This document shows, piece by piece, positions 33,732 to 45,700 of a DNA stretch of 64,000 nucleotides; position 1 is the stretch's first letter; each line of letters starts with the position of its first letter. Below the pieces are notes generated by a model, which was not told where the DNA came from, searched no databases, and was given only the letters and a program-made list of their open reading frames with translations. The translations under genes were made by a program, and so were the position numbers. This DNA is from Pampus argenteus (taxonomy: Eukaryota; Chordata; Actinopteri; Scombriformes; Stromateidae), in contig CM072864.1 of NCBI GenBank assembly GCA_036937835.1, positions 1,183,501 to 1,247,500 of the forward strand. Reading direction: 5' to 3'.

Positions 33732-34895
33732 TCTATATGTTTACAGTTTCATTTTAGCATCTATTAAATAATATCATATAATCAGCTTTACTGGCTCTGT
33801 GTGTACTGACACACAGGAACAACTAACCCCAAGGACAAGGACAACAAGGCTGAACTAAGATAAGAACACATAAACTACAACTGTTACTGTATCTATTACT
33901 AATACTACACAGGCAAGTACAGTACATGAATACATACACCTATAATATACCATAATACACGTGTTGATAAGTGCTTCTTCTGGTATCTCAGTGTACCTAT
34001 AAACAGATGTTTTCACTGAGACCAAACGTAAACTTGATTTCTGTGCAATTACTAATATAAACCATAAGCTGAGAATCTGCAGCTGAGGTGGACGTGTCCT
34101 CTGAAGTGGGACACAGCGTTTGAAGACACATGACGTTCAGTGTTTTCTTCAATCTGTTGACATCTAGTAGACAGTGTGTGATGCATGCTACAGTACGTCT
34201 CTCCTCCGGTGTTTGCAGGTCTTTTCCACTGAATAAAACATGAAGCTGCACTGGGCCGTTGCAGAGAGCAGCACAAAGCCCCACACTGCAGAGGTAAAAG
34301 TTGCAGTGAGAGATGGAGCTCATTTAGCTGAACAGCTCAGATTCAAACTGTCCTGGTGTCCCGGCAGACGCTCGGAGGCGTCTCCAGAGCAAAATGTGCT
34401 TCCATAGCAACACCTGCACCTTCCTTCCTGTAGAAACCAATAACAGCAGCAGCAGCAGCAGCAAGAGTTAATAATACCCCCAGGAATAATTATAAAGAAA
34501 CTAGAAATGCAATATTAAAGAAAACATTTAAATTAAAAGTCATAATATATTCTGTTCTGTTATCTAGAGTAACATAGCAGGAACTAATAAAAAACACTGT
34601 TTAGCTTTTGATTTTTGAACTTTCTCGATGACTCATTAAAGCAGCAGCTCAATAGTGTCGAGGGTGTTATGCTGAGGTCACCATACAAGAGCAGATAATT
34701 GGCTCCGTGCATGCCGTGAAGTGTCCACGTGGGTGTGCACGGCCACAGAGATAAACGCTGCTGCTGAACACCCTGAATATAAATAGGGACTGCAGATTAT
34801 TTTCATTTCATGTGTTGCTTCCATGGCTCTAAAAAAAAAAACATCTGCCAAAAACACTCAAAGATTACACCCCATTGCACCAAAATACTGGAGGA
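33732..34895. other. intergenic space between nsfl1c and fkbp1a, left part
   Basis: No gene recognised. Includes a short CAG run (34444-34464). ORFs on the minus strand near 34000-34320 lack family motifs. Confidence 0.5.
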
Positions 34896-35236
34896 AATAT
34901 AGAGTATAGGGAGCTTAAAAAATAGAGTATAGAGAGCTTAAAATATAGAGTATAGGGAGCTTAAAAAATAGAGTATAGAGAGCTTAAAATATAGAGTATA
35001 ATGAGCTTAAAATATAGAGTATAAGGATCTTAAAACAGAGTATAAGGATCTTAAAATATAGAGTATAGGGAGCTTAAAATATAGAGTATAGAGATCTTAA
35101 AATATAGAGTATAATGAGCTTAAAATATAGAGTATAAGGATCTTAAAATATAGAGTATAAGGAGCTTAAAATATAGAGTATAGAGAGCTTAAAATATAGA
35201 GTATAGGGAGCTTAAAATATAGAGTATAGAGAGCTT
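34896..35236. repeat. 23-bp minisatellite, about 15 copies
   Basis: The unit is tatagagtatagggagctt plus aaaa, with variants at the aggg/agag/aatg/aagg and agc/atc positions. Variant types recur in order (for example aatg then aagg twice over), suggesting duplication of multi-unit blocks. Confidence 0.95.
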
Positions 35237-35298
35237 TGGTTTTGTCTGTTTGTTCAATGGACATCATCAGTGTCTGCTGACAAAAGCCTCTAATGTAG

Positions 35299-35960
35299 GA
35301 AAAAGTACTCAGATCCTTTACTTAAATCTAAAAATACTCCATTACAAGTGAAAGTCCTGCATGAGAAATCCTACGCAATTAAAAGTACATAAGTAATACA
35401 AAATGTACTTGAAGTATTAAAGTAAAACTACTCATTCTGCAGTGACTGATGTATTATTATATATGACATCATTAGATTATTAATAGTGAAGCATCAGTGT
35501 TAGAGCAGCATGTTACTGTTGTAGCTGCTGGAGGTGGAGCTAGTTTCAACTACTTTATATACAGTTAGATAGTTTAGTCCAGTGGTTCCCAACCTAGGGG
35601 TCGGGGCCCTCCAAAGGGTCACCAGATAAATCTGACGGGTCGTGAGATGATTAATCAATTAATCAAATTTTATTTATATAGCCCAAAATCACAAAATCCA
35701 TTTGTCTCAGAGGGCTTTACAATCTGTACAGGGAGTGACACCCTCTGTCCTTAGACCCTCGATTAGTGAGGAAAAACTTGACCACCAAAAAACCTTTTAA
35801 CAGGGAAAAAGGTGGAAGAAACCTCAGGAAGAGCCACAGATGGGAGAGGAAAGAAGAAAAAACAGAGTTCTGATACACAAATCTGTTTTCAGCTTTTGGA
35901 CTTTTTCTCTTAATCTTTGATTTTTGCTGTATTAATATTGGATTATTTTAACATTTTTGA
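35299..35960 (+). repeat. composite teleost interspersed repeat with nested insertions
   Basis: Begins as a fish repeat recognisable by aagtactcagatcctttact and tacaagtgaaagtcctgc. At 35580 it is entered by an hAT-like MITE end (cagtggttcccaacct). That MITE is itself split at about 35655-35841 by a fragment with ttttatttatatagccc and gagggctttacaatctgtac, another common fish repeat. The MITE body resumes (gggagaggaaagaag) and matches 55307-55440. Confidence 0.8.
35655..35841. mobile_element. fragment of a common teleost retroposon-like repeat
   Basis: Sequence with ttatttatatagcccaaaat, cctctgtccttagaccctcg and aacctcaggaagagccac. It interrupts sequence that is contiguous at 55307-55340, so insertion is directly visible. 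Class (SINE or LINE 3' end) not resolved. Confidence 0.7.
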
Positions 35961-36183
35961 CCACACACACATTCAAAAAAAGGTTTTTTTCTGTCAGTGC
36001 AGCTCATGTAAATCCACTGAATGATATAGTGCAGTGAGTATACCTGTAAAATAATGATACAGGTGTACTCACTACAATACTAACACAAGCATTTAGAAAA
36101 CAGTCACTAGAATTCATGTTTCAGTCGTGAATATGAGAAAAACACAAGACCATCAGTTCTTTATACATCAACCATAAAATGGA

Positions 36184-36995
36184 TTTATTTTACCAGAGGT
36201 CCAAACATATTTCTGTGTTGCCCAGGATGCATAGAAGATGTCAGTGTGTTATAGGAATTCAACTTCCACTACTACAAACCAGTGTTTACAATCTATGTTG
36301 TTTTGTTCAACCATTGGTTTGGTAATAAAGCCGCGTGTAACTACTTTTAATGTTACACAATATCAAAATCCTGCAGTCTAACGAGGACAATCCTACAATC
36401 AGTAAAGGAAAGAAAAGGCAGTTTAAAAAAATAACTCCATCTTCATTTGACCAAAGGGACTGTTGTGGTTGTGGTTGTGAATAGAGGAGCGTAAGGCTAC
36501 TGGTTTAGGTTGGTTTCTTACATCATTACATGTCTCTCTCCAAACAGACATGTGGAGAGAAGTGGAAACCTCGCCGTGAACTTTTACCTTAATAAACTCT
36601 TTTATTTCATATGTGGTTCTGGTTTGTGCTGTAGAGACAGAAACAGTAGGAATCTGCCACTGCATTGAGGCTAACATAAGAGGGAAAGTTAATGCAAATC
36701 TCTGCAACCAAACGGTTTTCAGGTTAAACCATCCCCATCACAACCACCATTTACCAGCATCTGCAGGCTTTCCAACAGCCCTTAAATGAACTCTGTTCCT
36801 TTCTGGAAGATTTTATGTTTGCTCCCAGTTTCTGCCCGTCACAGAGCACAGAGGAGGGAGGAGGCAGGGGGAGAGTGGGGCTCTGGGGAGCAGGATGTTA
36901 TGTTTCACTTTAGAAAAACAAAAAAATCAGAAATTAGAAGTCCATACATAAGTCCATGGTTTCTCCTGCCTTGCTCAGCCACACCAACAGGGCCC
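36184..36995 (-). other. nsfl1c: probable nsfl1c 3' UTR
   Basis: Follows the nsfl1c stop. A minus AATAAA at 36184-36189 is the likely poly(A) signal. Confidence 0.5.
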
Positions 36996-37158
36996 TCACT
37001 GTAGCCGCTGGACGATGACAGCGTTGAGGAGGTTGGCCTGCTGCAGCGTCTCGCTCTCGTCCGACAGCTCCTTGTTGGGGAAAGTGGTCATGAGAATAAA
37101 CTCTCTGGCAGCCATGCTGGGCCGGGCCGCAACCACAAACTGCCGCACGTCAGACACC
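36996..37158 (-). CDS. nsfl1c: nsfl1c coding exon 9 (UBX end)
   Basis: Encodes VSDVRQFVVAARPSMAAREF, ILMTTFPNKELSDESETLQQ and ANLLNAVIVQRLQ-stop. Acceptor ccccttag. Confidence 0.96.
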
Positions 37159-40100
37159 CTAAGGGGCACAAAGCAAAGGCAAACATGAACCGAAAAGCTC
37201 ACGTGTTGGGTGTCAAACATGCTAGGATGGGACTAGATGTACCAACATGCTAGGATGGGACTAGATGTACCAGACACCTGACATGTAAACTCCTGTCAGA
37301 AGAAGAAACTAGTGACAATGAGGCTCTAGTATCTCCTGTGTTGTTGATAATGACCCAATGAAAAACTCCACAAGTAGCACAAGAGCTTGAATCAGAGCCG
37401 GACAGATCCTGTCTGGAATATTCTGTCTTTTTGCAGGTGTTTTCTACAGTTCCTGTCTGTGTTGCTCATTTCCTCTAAATGTGGCCTGTTCCTGTTTTTC
37501 TGACTACAGTTTACTTCAGTATCTGCCTGCTTCTACCGACACTCGGCTCCCATCTTCCACCAAAGTGCTGATTTTCCTTCTTTTTTATTTAATAAGAAAA
37601 TGAGACTTATTGTTAGTATACAGTAAATGGAAATAGTCAGAAGTGTTTGTAGTTTGCATATAATACTTGAAATTGACTTTCAGATACTTCACATTGGTAC
37701 CTTGTTCTTTCATGTATTTACTATAAACTCAATATCAAAACCTGCACTGCTTCCACAAAATTCACATTTTGATACCTCGATTTTAACATGAGACAATTTA
37801 AATTAAATCATGGAGTTCATTTACTGGATGGATGGACTCTACTTCAGACTGCTAACAATAGTGAGACTCTGTGTTAAGTCAAAGTACAGAATTTAGGAAA
37901 ACATCCACTGACAGTCAGTGTACATTGGCTCTTTTTAAAAGCATCACAGGTTAACTCTTAATATTTAGTTCAGTTATTTATATAATTTTAAAGACTTTTG
38001 CTGCAGAGACATCAGTGTGGTTAACAGAGCTTCAGAAGGTGAGCTTATCGATCACCTGTGGGTATGGTTGAACTTTTGGACCAGCCTGCCACCATCGGCC
38101 AACCGGATCTGGATGTTAGTGATGGGCTGGGAGGGGTCGAGGTTCACAGAGGTGGTGGCCTGGGCCTCGTTGGCTGCCTGGTCCTGCTGGGAGGTGGCTG
38201 GAGCTGTAACCAACTCTGGGGTGGCACTAGAGTGAGAGACAAGAAGAAGAGGAGAAAAATAATTAATTCTCTCAATTTAAAATGTCCACAAGACAAAACA
38301 GAAGACAAGGACCCACTTAGAAAAACTGCTCCTTGAGGCCAGAAACTCCACAGGGTACCTTTAATAATTCATACTATATAATGAAGAAATTCATGCACAT
38401 AATTACTAAATGCATGGTTTCGATTTAACAAACAGTGTAACAAGAAACCATTTAACTGGAATGAGGCCGTGCAGAAAGTAAATACTCAAGAGATGATTCA
38501 TTCCCAGGTAGGACAGGTAAGACTGGTCTGCATTCAGCTGCTGCTCTGTAAACAACCTGGAAACCAGACAGATCTGCAGAGCTCATGTTTTATTTGCCCT
38601 GGCAGATGCGTCTGGCCCTCTTCCCATTCTGACAGATTTCCAGCCATCCAGGATCCAGTCGAGCCAATCGCATCTGTTTATCTAACATGGAGCGAGTTTG
38701 ATACAATGACTGTCAAACTAAGCAGTGCTGATCAAACACTACTACAATGCCTATGTTACAGCAATATGTATGTAGAAAATGAGACGTTTGCACCGTCCAG
38801 CTTCCATGTGTTGCTCAGCACTAGACGTTTGATGCTCTGATTGGTTGTAGGTCTATCCAACAGCAGAAGCATGTTGGTCTGCGCCCATTGATAAGGTCTT
38901 CTAGAAATCGAAAATGAACTGAGGTGTAGCGACGCCGTGCTACTCATCAATCTCACCTGCCCAACTTCTGTCCTTCACCTCCGAAGGCTTTGAAGGCCAC
39001 CCTGGGTTTGTTGAAGTCCTCGTCCCTGTGGTCCTCCATGTCCAGGTTGACCTGCCCCCCTCGAGAGCGCTGCCTCAGCTCCAAGGGAATCTCCCTGGTG
39101 ACAATCAACAGGTGAACGTGGGTTATTCACATGCTATCAGGGCTCCTTGTTAAAGTCTATTAACAATGTCTCAGAGTCACAAAGGCCTGTATATACAGTA
39201 TATTTACATCTGGCTTCGTGGACTTATGATAAACCTATATGACTATTCTTACCCCCTTCGGATTGCTTCCAGGAAGTTGGCATTCCCAGGATCGTTGTAG
39301 TTTCTGAGGTCACCGTTATCCAGACTGAAACCTGTCTTCCAAAGCTTCAGCACCACGTGGACCTGACACAGTATACACATGTCATGTTATACATAGCCGT
39401 GTAAAATATGAGATAATCCACTACACTGTGATCAAAAAGCATTGGATTAATTATCAGCAGGCCGACTCACATCCTGCTGGCTGTTGGAGGCGCCACGCCT
39501 CTCTCCGGCCACATAGGCTGACTCCTCCTCAGGAGCTGCTCCTAGCCTGTATCCTCCACCGAGAAAGGCCTATGTGATAAACAGACAATAAAAACAACAT
39601 GGAAACAATAACAGCAGAGGGAAGAGGACAGTGGTGTGGTTGTTGTGAGCTTTGATTTACTCTTGCTTTGCTGGGCTCTCCTGGTCCTCTCCCACTGCGT
39701 TCCAGAGGCACAGCTCCATGCTCCTTGGCCCCCTTGAAGAGATCATCCACCACTTCATTGGGGCTCTTCTTCTTTGGAGGTCCAACTATCTGCTGCCCAC
39801 TGCGCTCTGATCCTCCAGCAAAAAACCTGGACAGAGACACGGCAGATAACACAGGGGACACTCGAAAAAAGGTGTGCAGCTCCCGGACAGAGTACGTAGA
39901 TCCATCCTCAAAAGAGCGTTAAGACAAACATGAAGTATATTATGAATACTTCAGACTTTCATCTTGTTATTCTCATACAGGCAGAAAACTGTAAGATCCT
40001 TCCAAATTTATTAATTTATTAATGCAGTTAACTTAAAGGCTGTGTTCTCTGTTGCATATAGTCACACCACACAGATAAAGATGTCACAAATGATGCTTCA

Positions 40101-41920
40101 TGTCGACTGTCAGTCACATGGTAAATATTAAAGCCACCACACACAGCAAAACTCTGTAATGAGTTTCACTGTTATACAAACTGGACTAATCAGACACTCG
40201 TGACCTCACACAGTCCCTTCACACACTGCACTAGCCTGCAGCAGAATCTGCTGACGCAGCAGAAAATCACAACAAGCTCACACTGAATGAGGTGAGACCA
40301 AAAATAGTTTGGTGCATTCAGGAATCACACCCGCTAGATGTGACCTTCGGCTGACGTACGGCTCAAACAGACGGACGTTTCAACAGCTTTAAAACCACAT
40401 GAACAACTCAAACAGGCATTTAGGAGACAACACAATTCTTCTTCTTCCCTGAAAAAACACAAATATCTACTGTGTGAGGATCAATTTAATAGCCACAGAT
40501 GGTTCTCCCTCTGGCCCTGCTGAAAGCGACTGACTCATGAGCTACAGACAAATTAACAGACATTACTGTGAATTAAACGTACCTTTGGCCTTCCTCCTCA
40601 TCACTCTCCTCCTCTGCCTCATGCATCAGATCTCTGAAGGAGGTCACTCTGGGCTGGGAGCTGATGAAAAGGGACAAAATGAGTTTGATTGATCACATTG
40701 TACATTACAGCACACGTGTCGGACTCTGCATTGAACCCTGATCAGAATGAAGCAGCGGCAGGTTGTCAACATTACCTGGGCCCTGCGGACCGGGACACTG
40801 AGGAGCCTCCCTCAGGTTGAGGAAGCGTCACTATGTCGTCATCTGCTCCATCCTCAAAGAAACTGGCGAGTGCAAGCTGGAGAGGAGAAATTGATCCTAT
40901 CGTTATGATTATTTATTAATAACATTTTTACTGATGACCTTTCAAACAACAGCTCAGCCTGGAGCTGGACAGCTTTGTTCTTCAAAGTTTGTCTCCTGTT
41001 ATAATGAATAGATTCAGTTTGAGTCTCTCCACAGATAAACTACGAGTAGACGTGTGTTTATCTTCCACCAGACTAATACTGCAGCATTATCTAACCACTG
41101 TCTGCCAGGTTAACTCTTACACACTGTTCAGATCACATTTAAAAGCAATAAAAACACCCTAAAATACATCATTTAAGGGTTTTGTGAAAATATATTTCAA
41201 GATTTGTTTTTGTGCAGCAGGTAAAATTCTCACTGAAACGTTGGTGTATCCTTTCAACACATTAACAGATTATATATATGAGGTCATAATATAGTGTGAC
41301 TGTAAATGAACTGAGTCAAACGTAAAGAAAACACTCGGCTCTCTGAAACAGTAATGAAAGATCAATAATGAAGGATCAATCACATATTTATTGATGACTG
41401 ATCATCTATGGATACGAAACACACTTGTGGTTTAAAGTTGTATATAAGGAGACATTATAGATGAATATTTAGGCCGTGAAGGGTCTGAATATGAACACTA
41501 TGTGAGGATTAACTAACCTTATATCGTTACCGGCTAACGCTAACTAGCTCAATGGACTCACAGACCTGCTCCGTAACAGACACGGACCGTCTTCTAACGG
41601 TGTCGGTACCGGCTAACTAACTACACACCAGCCGTGTTGCTGGTGACAGAAAGCCGTTAACGTCAGGCCATTGTCAAACGGTGACTTGCACTTTTACCGG
41701 CAACACATGCTAACGTTAGCCGTGAAGCTAACGCTGTTCGTGTGACACTTTGTCGTATCAGCGCTGTTTGTGTTTCTGTTCCGCCGCAGCTGAACGACTC
41801 AACCGAACAAACACGAACCTGCAGGTCCCAGCCGGCGGACTCCAGGAAGAACTGGGCCCGCTCCTCGTCCACATCGGTAACAGCGACGAACTCCCTCACA
41901 GACTCCTCTTGACTCGCCAT
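36996..41920 (-). CDS. nsfl1c: NSFL1 cofactor p47 (p97/VCP adaptor), nine coding exons
   Basis: p47 is a trimeric adaptor of the AAA ATPase p97/VCP in Golgi and ER membrane fusion and binds ubiquitin. Exons in transcript order: 41920-41819, 40876-40776, 40660-40583, 39826-39661, 39569-39471, 39362-39253, 39094-38957, 38226-38056, 37158-36996. All are GT-AG, phases agree throughout, total 375 aa (human about 370). Domains: N-terminal UBA-like (EEERAQFFLESAGW type, residues 1-45), acidic linker (EAEEESDEEEGQ), conserved central block (FFAGGSERSGQQIVGPPKKK), SEP domain from about 183 (VHVVLKLWKTGFSLDNGDLR), UBX domain about 300-375 (ITNIQIRLADGGRLVQKFNH to LLNAVIVQRLQ). The UBX loop reads TTFPNKEL, as in mammals. 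It appears intact. Confidence 0.96.
37159..38055 (-). other. nsfl1c intron 8
   Basis: Contains a direct repeat of about 30 bp (tgctaggatgggactagatg, two copies at about 37220-37275). No gene recognised. Confidence 0.7.
38056..38226 (-). CDS. nsfl1c: nsfl1c coding exon 8 (linker and UBX start)
   Basis: Encodes an Ala/Thr/Gln-rich linker (ATPELVTAPATSQQDQAANE), then PITNIQIRLADGGRLVQKFN. Acceptor tctcactctag, donor gtgatc. Confidence 0.95.
38227..38956 (-). other. nsfl1c intron 7
   Basis: No feature recognised besides short chance ORFs. Confidence 0.6.
38957..39094 (-). CDS. nsfl1c: nsfl1c coding exon 7 (SEP domain end)
   Basis: Encodes EIPLELRQRSRGGQVNLDME, DHRDEDFNKPRVAFKAFGGE and GQKLG. 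Acceptor attgtcaccag, donor gtgaga. Confidence 0.96.
39253..39362 (-). CDS. nsfl1c: nsfl1c coding exon 6 (SEP domain start)
   Basis: Encodes VHVVLKLWKTGFSLDNGDLR and NYNDPGNANFLEAIRR. Donor gtaaga. Confidence 0.96.
39471..39569 (-). CDS. nsfl1c: nsfl1c coding exon 5
   Basis: 33 codons: AFLGGGYRLGAAPEEESAYV and AGERRGASNSQQD. Mammals have PFAGGGYRLG at the start. Acceptor ttatcacatag, donor gtgagt. Confidence 0.95.
39661..39826 (-). CDS. nsfl1c: nsfl1c coding exon 4
   Basis: Encodes FFAGGSERSGQQIVGPPKKK and SPNEVVDDLFKGAKEHGAVP, almost unchanged from mammals. Acceptor ctctgtccag, donor gtaaat. Confidence 0.96.
39827..40582 (-). other. nsfl1c intron 3
   Basis: AT-rich intron, no recognised element. 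Confidence 0.6.
40583..40660 (-). CDS. nsfl1c: nsfl1c coding exon 3 (acidic linker)
   Basis: Encodes SQPRVTSFRDLMHEAEEESD and EEEGQ. Acceptor tttcatcag, donor gtacgt. Confidence 0.94.
40776..40876 (-). CDS. nsfl1c: nsfl1c coding exon 2 (end of UBA region)
   Basis: Encodes LALASFFEDGADDDIVTLPQ and PEGGSSVSRSAGP. Acceptor tttctcctctccag, donor gtaatg. Confidence 0.94.
40877..41818 (-). other. nsfl1c intron 1
   Basis: No coding exon. Contains several gctaacg motifs typical of fish promoter and repeat sequence near 41520-41735. Confidence 0.5.
41819..41920 (-). CDS. nsfl1c: nsfl1c coding exon 1 (UBA-like start)
   Basis: 34 codons, MASQEESVREFVAVTDVDEE and RAQFFLESAGWDLQ. Donor gttcgt is the least canonical of the gene. 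A CpG-rich promoter patch surrounds it (about 41500-42000). Confidence 0.95.
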
Positions 41921-42377
41921 TTTGATTTTTGCTCCTTCAACGACTCGTCCGCCTCCGGCTAGAAACAAGCAGCAGATGTTGGTTCCTACCTGAACGAAGC
42001 GACAGACACAGAGACTTTAAACGACAGAAGTAAAAATTAAAGGTATTGTGTGAAAAAATACGGCAATTAAAAAATAATAATAATAATAATAATTTTGACT
42101 CTGTGTTATTTTAATAGGTGACAGTTTGTTGTTGTTAACCTACATAGTTTTGGCCACTAGGTGGAGTCCACGGATTACAGAAACCTGCAGTGTGAAACAA
42201 ATGCTGGTTTATTATGTTTTATTTATATGTTTTATTCTGTACATATGTTTTACATGATAAATAGTAACGTGCTAAATAATTTTTTTAAAGCAAATTATGC
42301 AATAACCAATTAGGCTGGTTAGCACATTTGCTGTATACATAATAATAATGGTTAAAGTTTACACTTTTATTTTAATT

Positions 42378-42665
42378 TTACATTTTATTCATTTTATTTA
42401 TAGCATCTAGTCCACTTTCTATAACGATTATTTCTCTTTGAGTATGATGCTGCTCATGAACATTATTATCTTGTTTTATTAATCTGATCCTCTCATCAAG
42501 ACGTGACACCTCCATGTGAGACCACAGAGATTTAACACAGTCTGACATTAATACGCATCTTATCTCACTTTCCAGCTTCCATCTCTGCTTTGGCTCCTTG
42601 TGCAAGTCCACCGTGAAACAGATGCTGACTGAAGTGTGAGACGCCCACCTCTGACAGCACTGTTC
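42378..42665 (-). CDS. possible terminal exon of an unrecognised gene
   Basis: On the minus strand the acceptor ttgcatgtttacag is followed by 95 open phase-0 codons (begins EQCCQRWASHTSVSICFTVD, contains EVSRLDERIRLIKQD) ending at 42378. AATAAA-type signals lie at and after the stop. The open frame continues upstream to 42779, so the exon may be longer or the ORF may be chance. No family recognised and no partner exon found. Confidence 0.25.
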   Translation of the reverse strand, partial: EQCCQRWASHTSVSICFTVDLHKEPKQRWKLESEIRCVLMSDCVKSLWSHMEVSRLDERIRLIKQDNNVHEQHHTQREIIVIESGLDAINKMNKM

Positions 42666-42779
42666 CTGTAAACATGCAACTCTGATTGCAGTATGATAAG
42701 CAGATGGAGAGAGTATCCCTGTGGGAGGTACCTTTGAACCCCTGATAAGGTGTCTGATGCTATGGTGGTCAGATGGCAT

Positions 42780-45700
42780 GAAGCTTTAGGCACCAGACAG
42801 ATTGAGAGCATCTTAATTGTTTCTGGGGGGAGAAAGGTTGATGGGTTGTTCATGTGTTTGATCTTCAAGGCTAATTAATCTGTAACAAAGTGAGAAAACC
42901 ATGTCCTCACCTCGCCACGTGAGGCACCACCCCCATCGTGTGTTTTAGATGCACACAAAGAACAAGCATGAAAACAGAAAGAAAGTAGGAAAAGAGCAGG
43001 TTTAATCAGCAGTGATCATATATTGTTTGCTCATTTTGGGTGTTTTAGCTTCAGGGTCCGTTTGATGAGGCAACAGCACCCAGATACAGAGCAAGAATGA
43101 GACATTCGGGGTTGAAGCAGATAGCAGAAGAAGAGTTTAAACATACAGACTACTGTATTAAGAGTGAGACTGAGAAAAACATGACAAATAAAGCACTAAA
43201 GGCAACCGTCACAAACCAGAACAGTAAGATGGGAGAAAGAACAAACACCCGAGTCACAGTAAGAGTCAGACGTAACCGAGGTGATGAGCTGACAGCTGCG
43301 AACGGCGCCTCAGGAAACCCCGAGGTGTATGTGAATTCATCCTCCCATCTGGGCATTAATCTTCATTTGAGGCTGATGTTGTTGTAGTGTAACGTTATCA
43401 CCAGTTTACAATTACAAAAAGCTCGAAGCAGACAGCAGACGCTGACATGTCAGCAGAGGTTAATCCCAACGTCAGGAGTGTCTGAAGGCCGTCAAAAAGC
43501 GCCACACAGGCAGAAACACAGAGCCGGGAAGTGTTTCAGGGAACCTGACGGGCTGACGGACAGCGTGTATGAATAAAGACGGGAAAATACACCTCTAAAG
43601 CCGACAACATATGAATATCCAGGCTTTATGCTAAAATAAGATGACTAACTGGCAACTAGCAGCACAGTAAAAGGGACACTCCCCTGATTTAACACATGAA
43701 GTTCAGTTTATTGGCTCTGAACTCTTTTCAGCCTGTAAGAGTAATAATAATCCTGATGGCGTCACAGTGACATCATCAGGGTTATTTCAGACCGTAAATA
43801 TACAGGAAACGTGCTATAAACAGCCATACTTCACCATACTAGAGATAAAAAGTCAGGATCTGTCTGTTGTGAGTCGGTCCACTCATCCAACGAGAAGGTA
43901 TTCCTCAAAAAATATCCTTTAATTACTGTAATCAGGAACTGGTGGGTTTGTTTAAAATCTCTATTGCTACCTCACGATTATTTTAAAAAAAGGCCAGCTT
44001 GTTTTCAGATTAAACAACCTCCTGCACACCGTAGTCCGGTAGTTTAACCTTGAGCAACCAGCAGGAGGTCAATAACCAGCAGGTGAAACGGCAGCTCGTA
44101 AAAGCGAAGCTGTCGGAGGAGGTTGATTAGGACGAGCGCCCATAAACCCTGAACGTCCCACAACTTATCTTGCTCTTCTTTCCTCCCTCAGGCAATGGCG
44201 CCAATGTCATAAAGAGAATCCAGTGCATCATTTATGACTTCTGACAGTTAGTTAGTGAAGGCTGGGTCGCTCACCCCGATCACAGCATGACACTTTCTGG
44301 AAAGCACCGAACCTTTTGATAACATTTAATGGAAAGCGGAGCAGCGATACAATGAACATGCATGTATTATGATAAATCTGCAGCTTGAAGAAAAAGCTTT
44401 TTTCTCACACCAGATGTAGTTCCTGTATAGTTACTTCATCTGGACTTTTCTGTCAGATGTTACATTACGATAATAATTTGTTATTATCCTGCTCCTCTCG
44501 CTCCTCCTCCTCCTGCTGCAGGAGTGTCAAGCAGCATAATATATCCTCCTCGCCTCCAGGCAGCAGCTAATAGTGACAATGCTGTCCGAGGGGTCAAGGC
44601 CTTGTGTGAAGTTAACAGCCTGGCGAAAGATCGTCACGAGTCACAAACAATCGGTCCTTTAGTGAGGAATCCCAAAACGAGACTGGACATGATGTCATGC
44701 AGCTGCTGCTATAAGTTCAGATAGTTTGTTATCTCTCATCCTTATAAACGTGTATCACAACCTTCAGTTTCAGATCGTTATGTGAGTAGATAATGGTATT
44801 CATTCTTTCAGGTTCCCTTAAAGTTGATTTCATTGTTGTGTTTTGTCTCAAGGAGCCGGAGGATTTTTGGACCCTTTGCTATGATCCCTGTTCTGCCTGT
44901 ATTAATGTCATCTCCAATGGTGGTTTAGTCTATTGAAACCTGCGGTGCATTCACAGTGTTACATCGGTATTTCCCTTTGGGAGAACTTTTTAAACCAGCA
45001 GACAGACACCTTCACAGAAATCCAGGTGAAGTCAGCTCCAACAATGGCTGCCCTGAGGGTGGCTGTCAGCGTGGGGCTTTGTTCCCACCCATCAACAGAC
45101 TAACTATGATTACAGACTGTCAGTCCTATTTCAGGGGCTCTGCTGACATAATAATAATACTGCCTTACATCATTCTTTAATGTGTTAAACATGTGAAAAG
45201 TGATAGGATCAAACTATCAAACTAGAAGTATGTGATGTGGGTTATTATTACTATATGATTAGGTTCAACTCAGTGTATGTATGTATGTATGATGTGTGTA
45301 CCATGTGTGTTTTGTGCATTGTGACGTTAAAGCCTTTAAGTTTTAGGATCGGATCATTTTTCCCTTCAGTGAGTGAAGACAAACAGCAGCCTGTGTTATT
45401 CATGGTTTACTGACACTACAGTTGTCGGCATCAACATGCACATTTCTGTTAGATCGTCATGTGTTTGTGTTTGTGAAGAGCAAATCTGTTCTGGTCCAAC
45501 GTTATCGAATTAAAACAATACATTAACATTTCATTTCTAGTAGGTTTATTAGATTTTATTTCTGCAACTTAGGTTTTCATCAGTGGGATATATATAGTTT
45601 CTCTGGGCTGCTATTGCCTAGAACTAGTCTACACTCTCACATATTAAATATTGGCAAAACATACCAAAAACATTAAACATTAAATTAAAACCCCCTCTAA

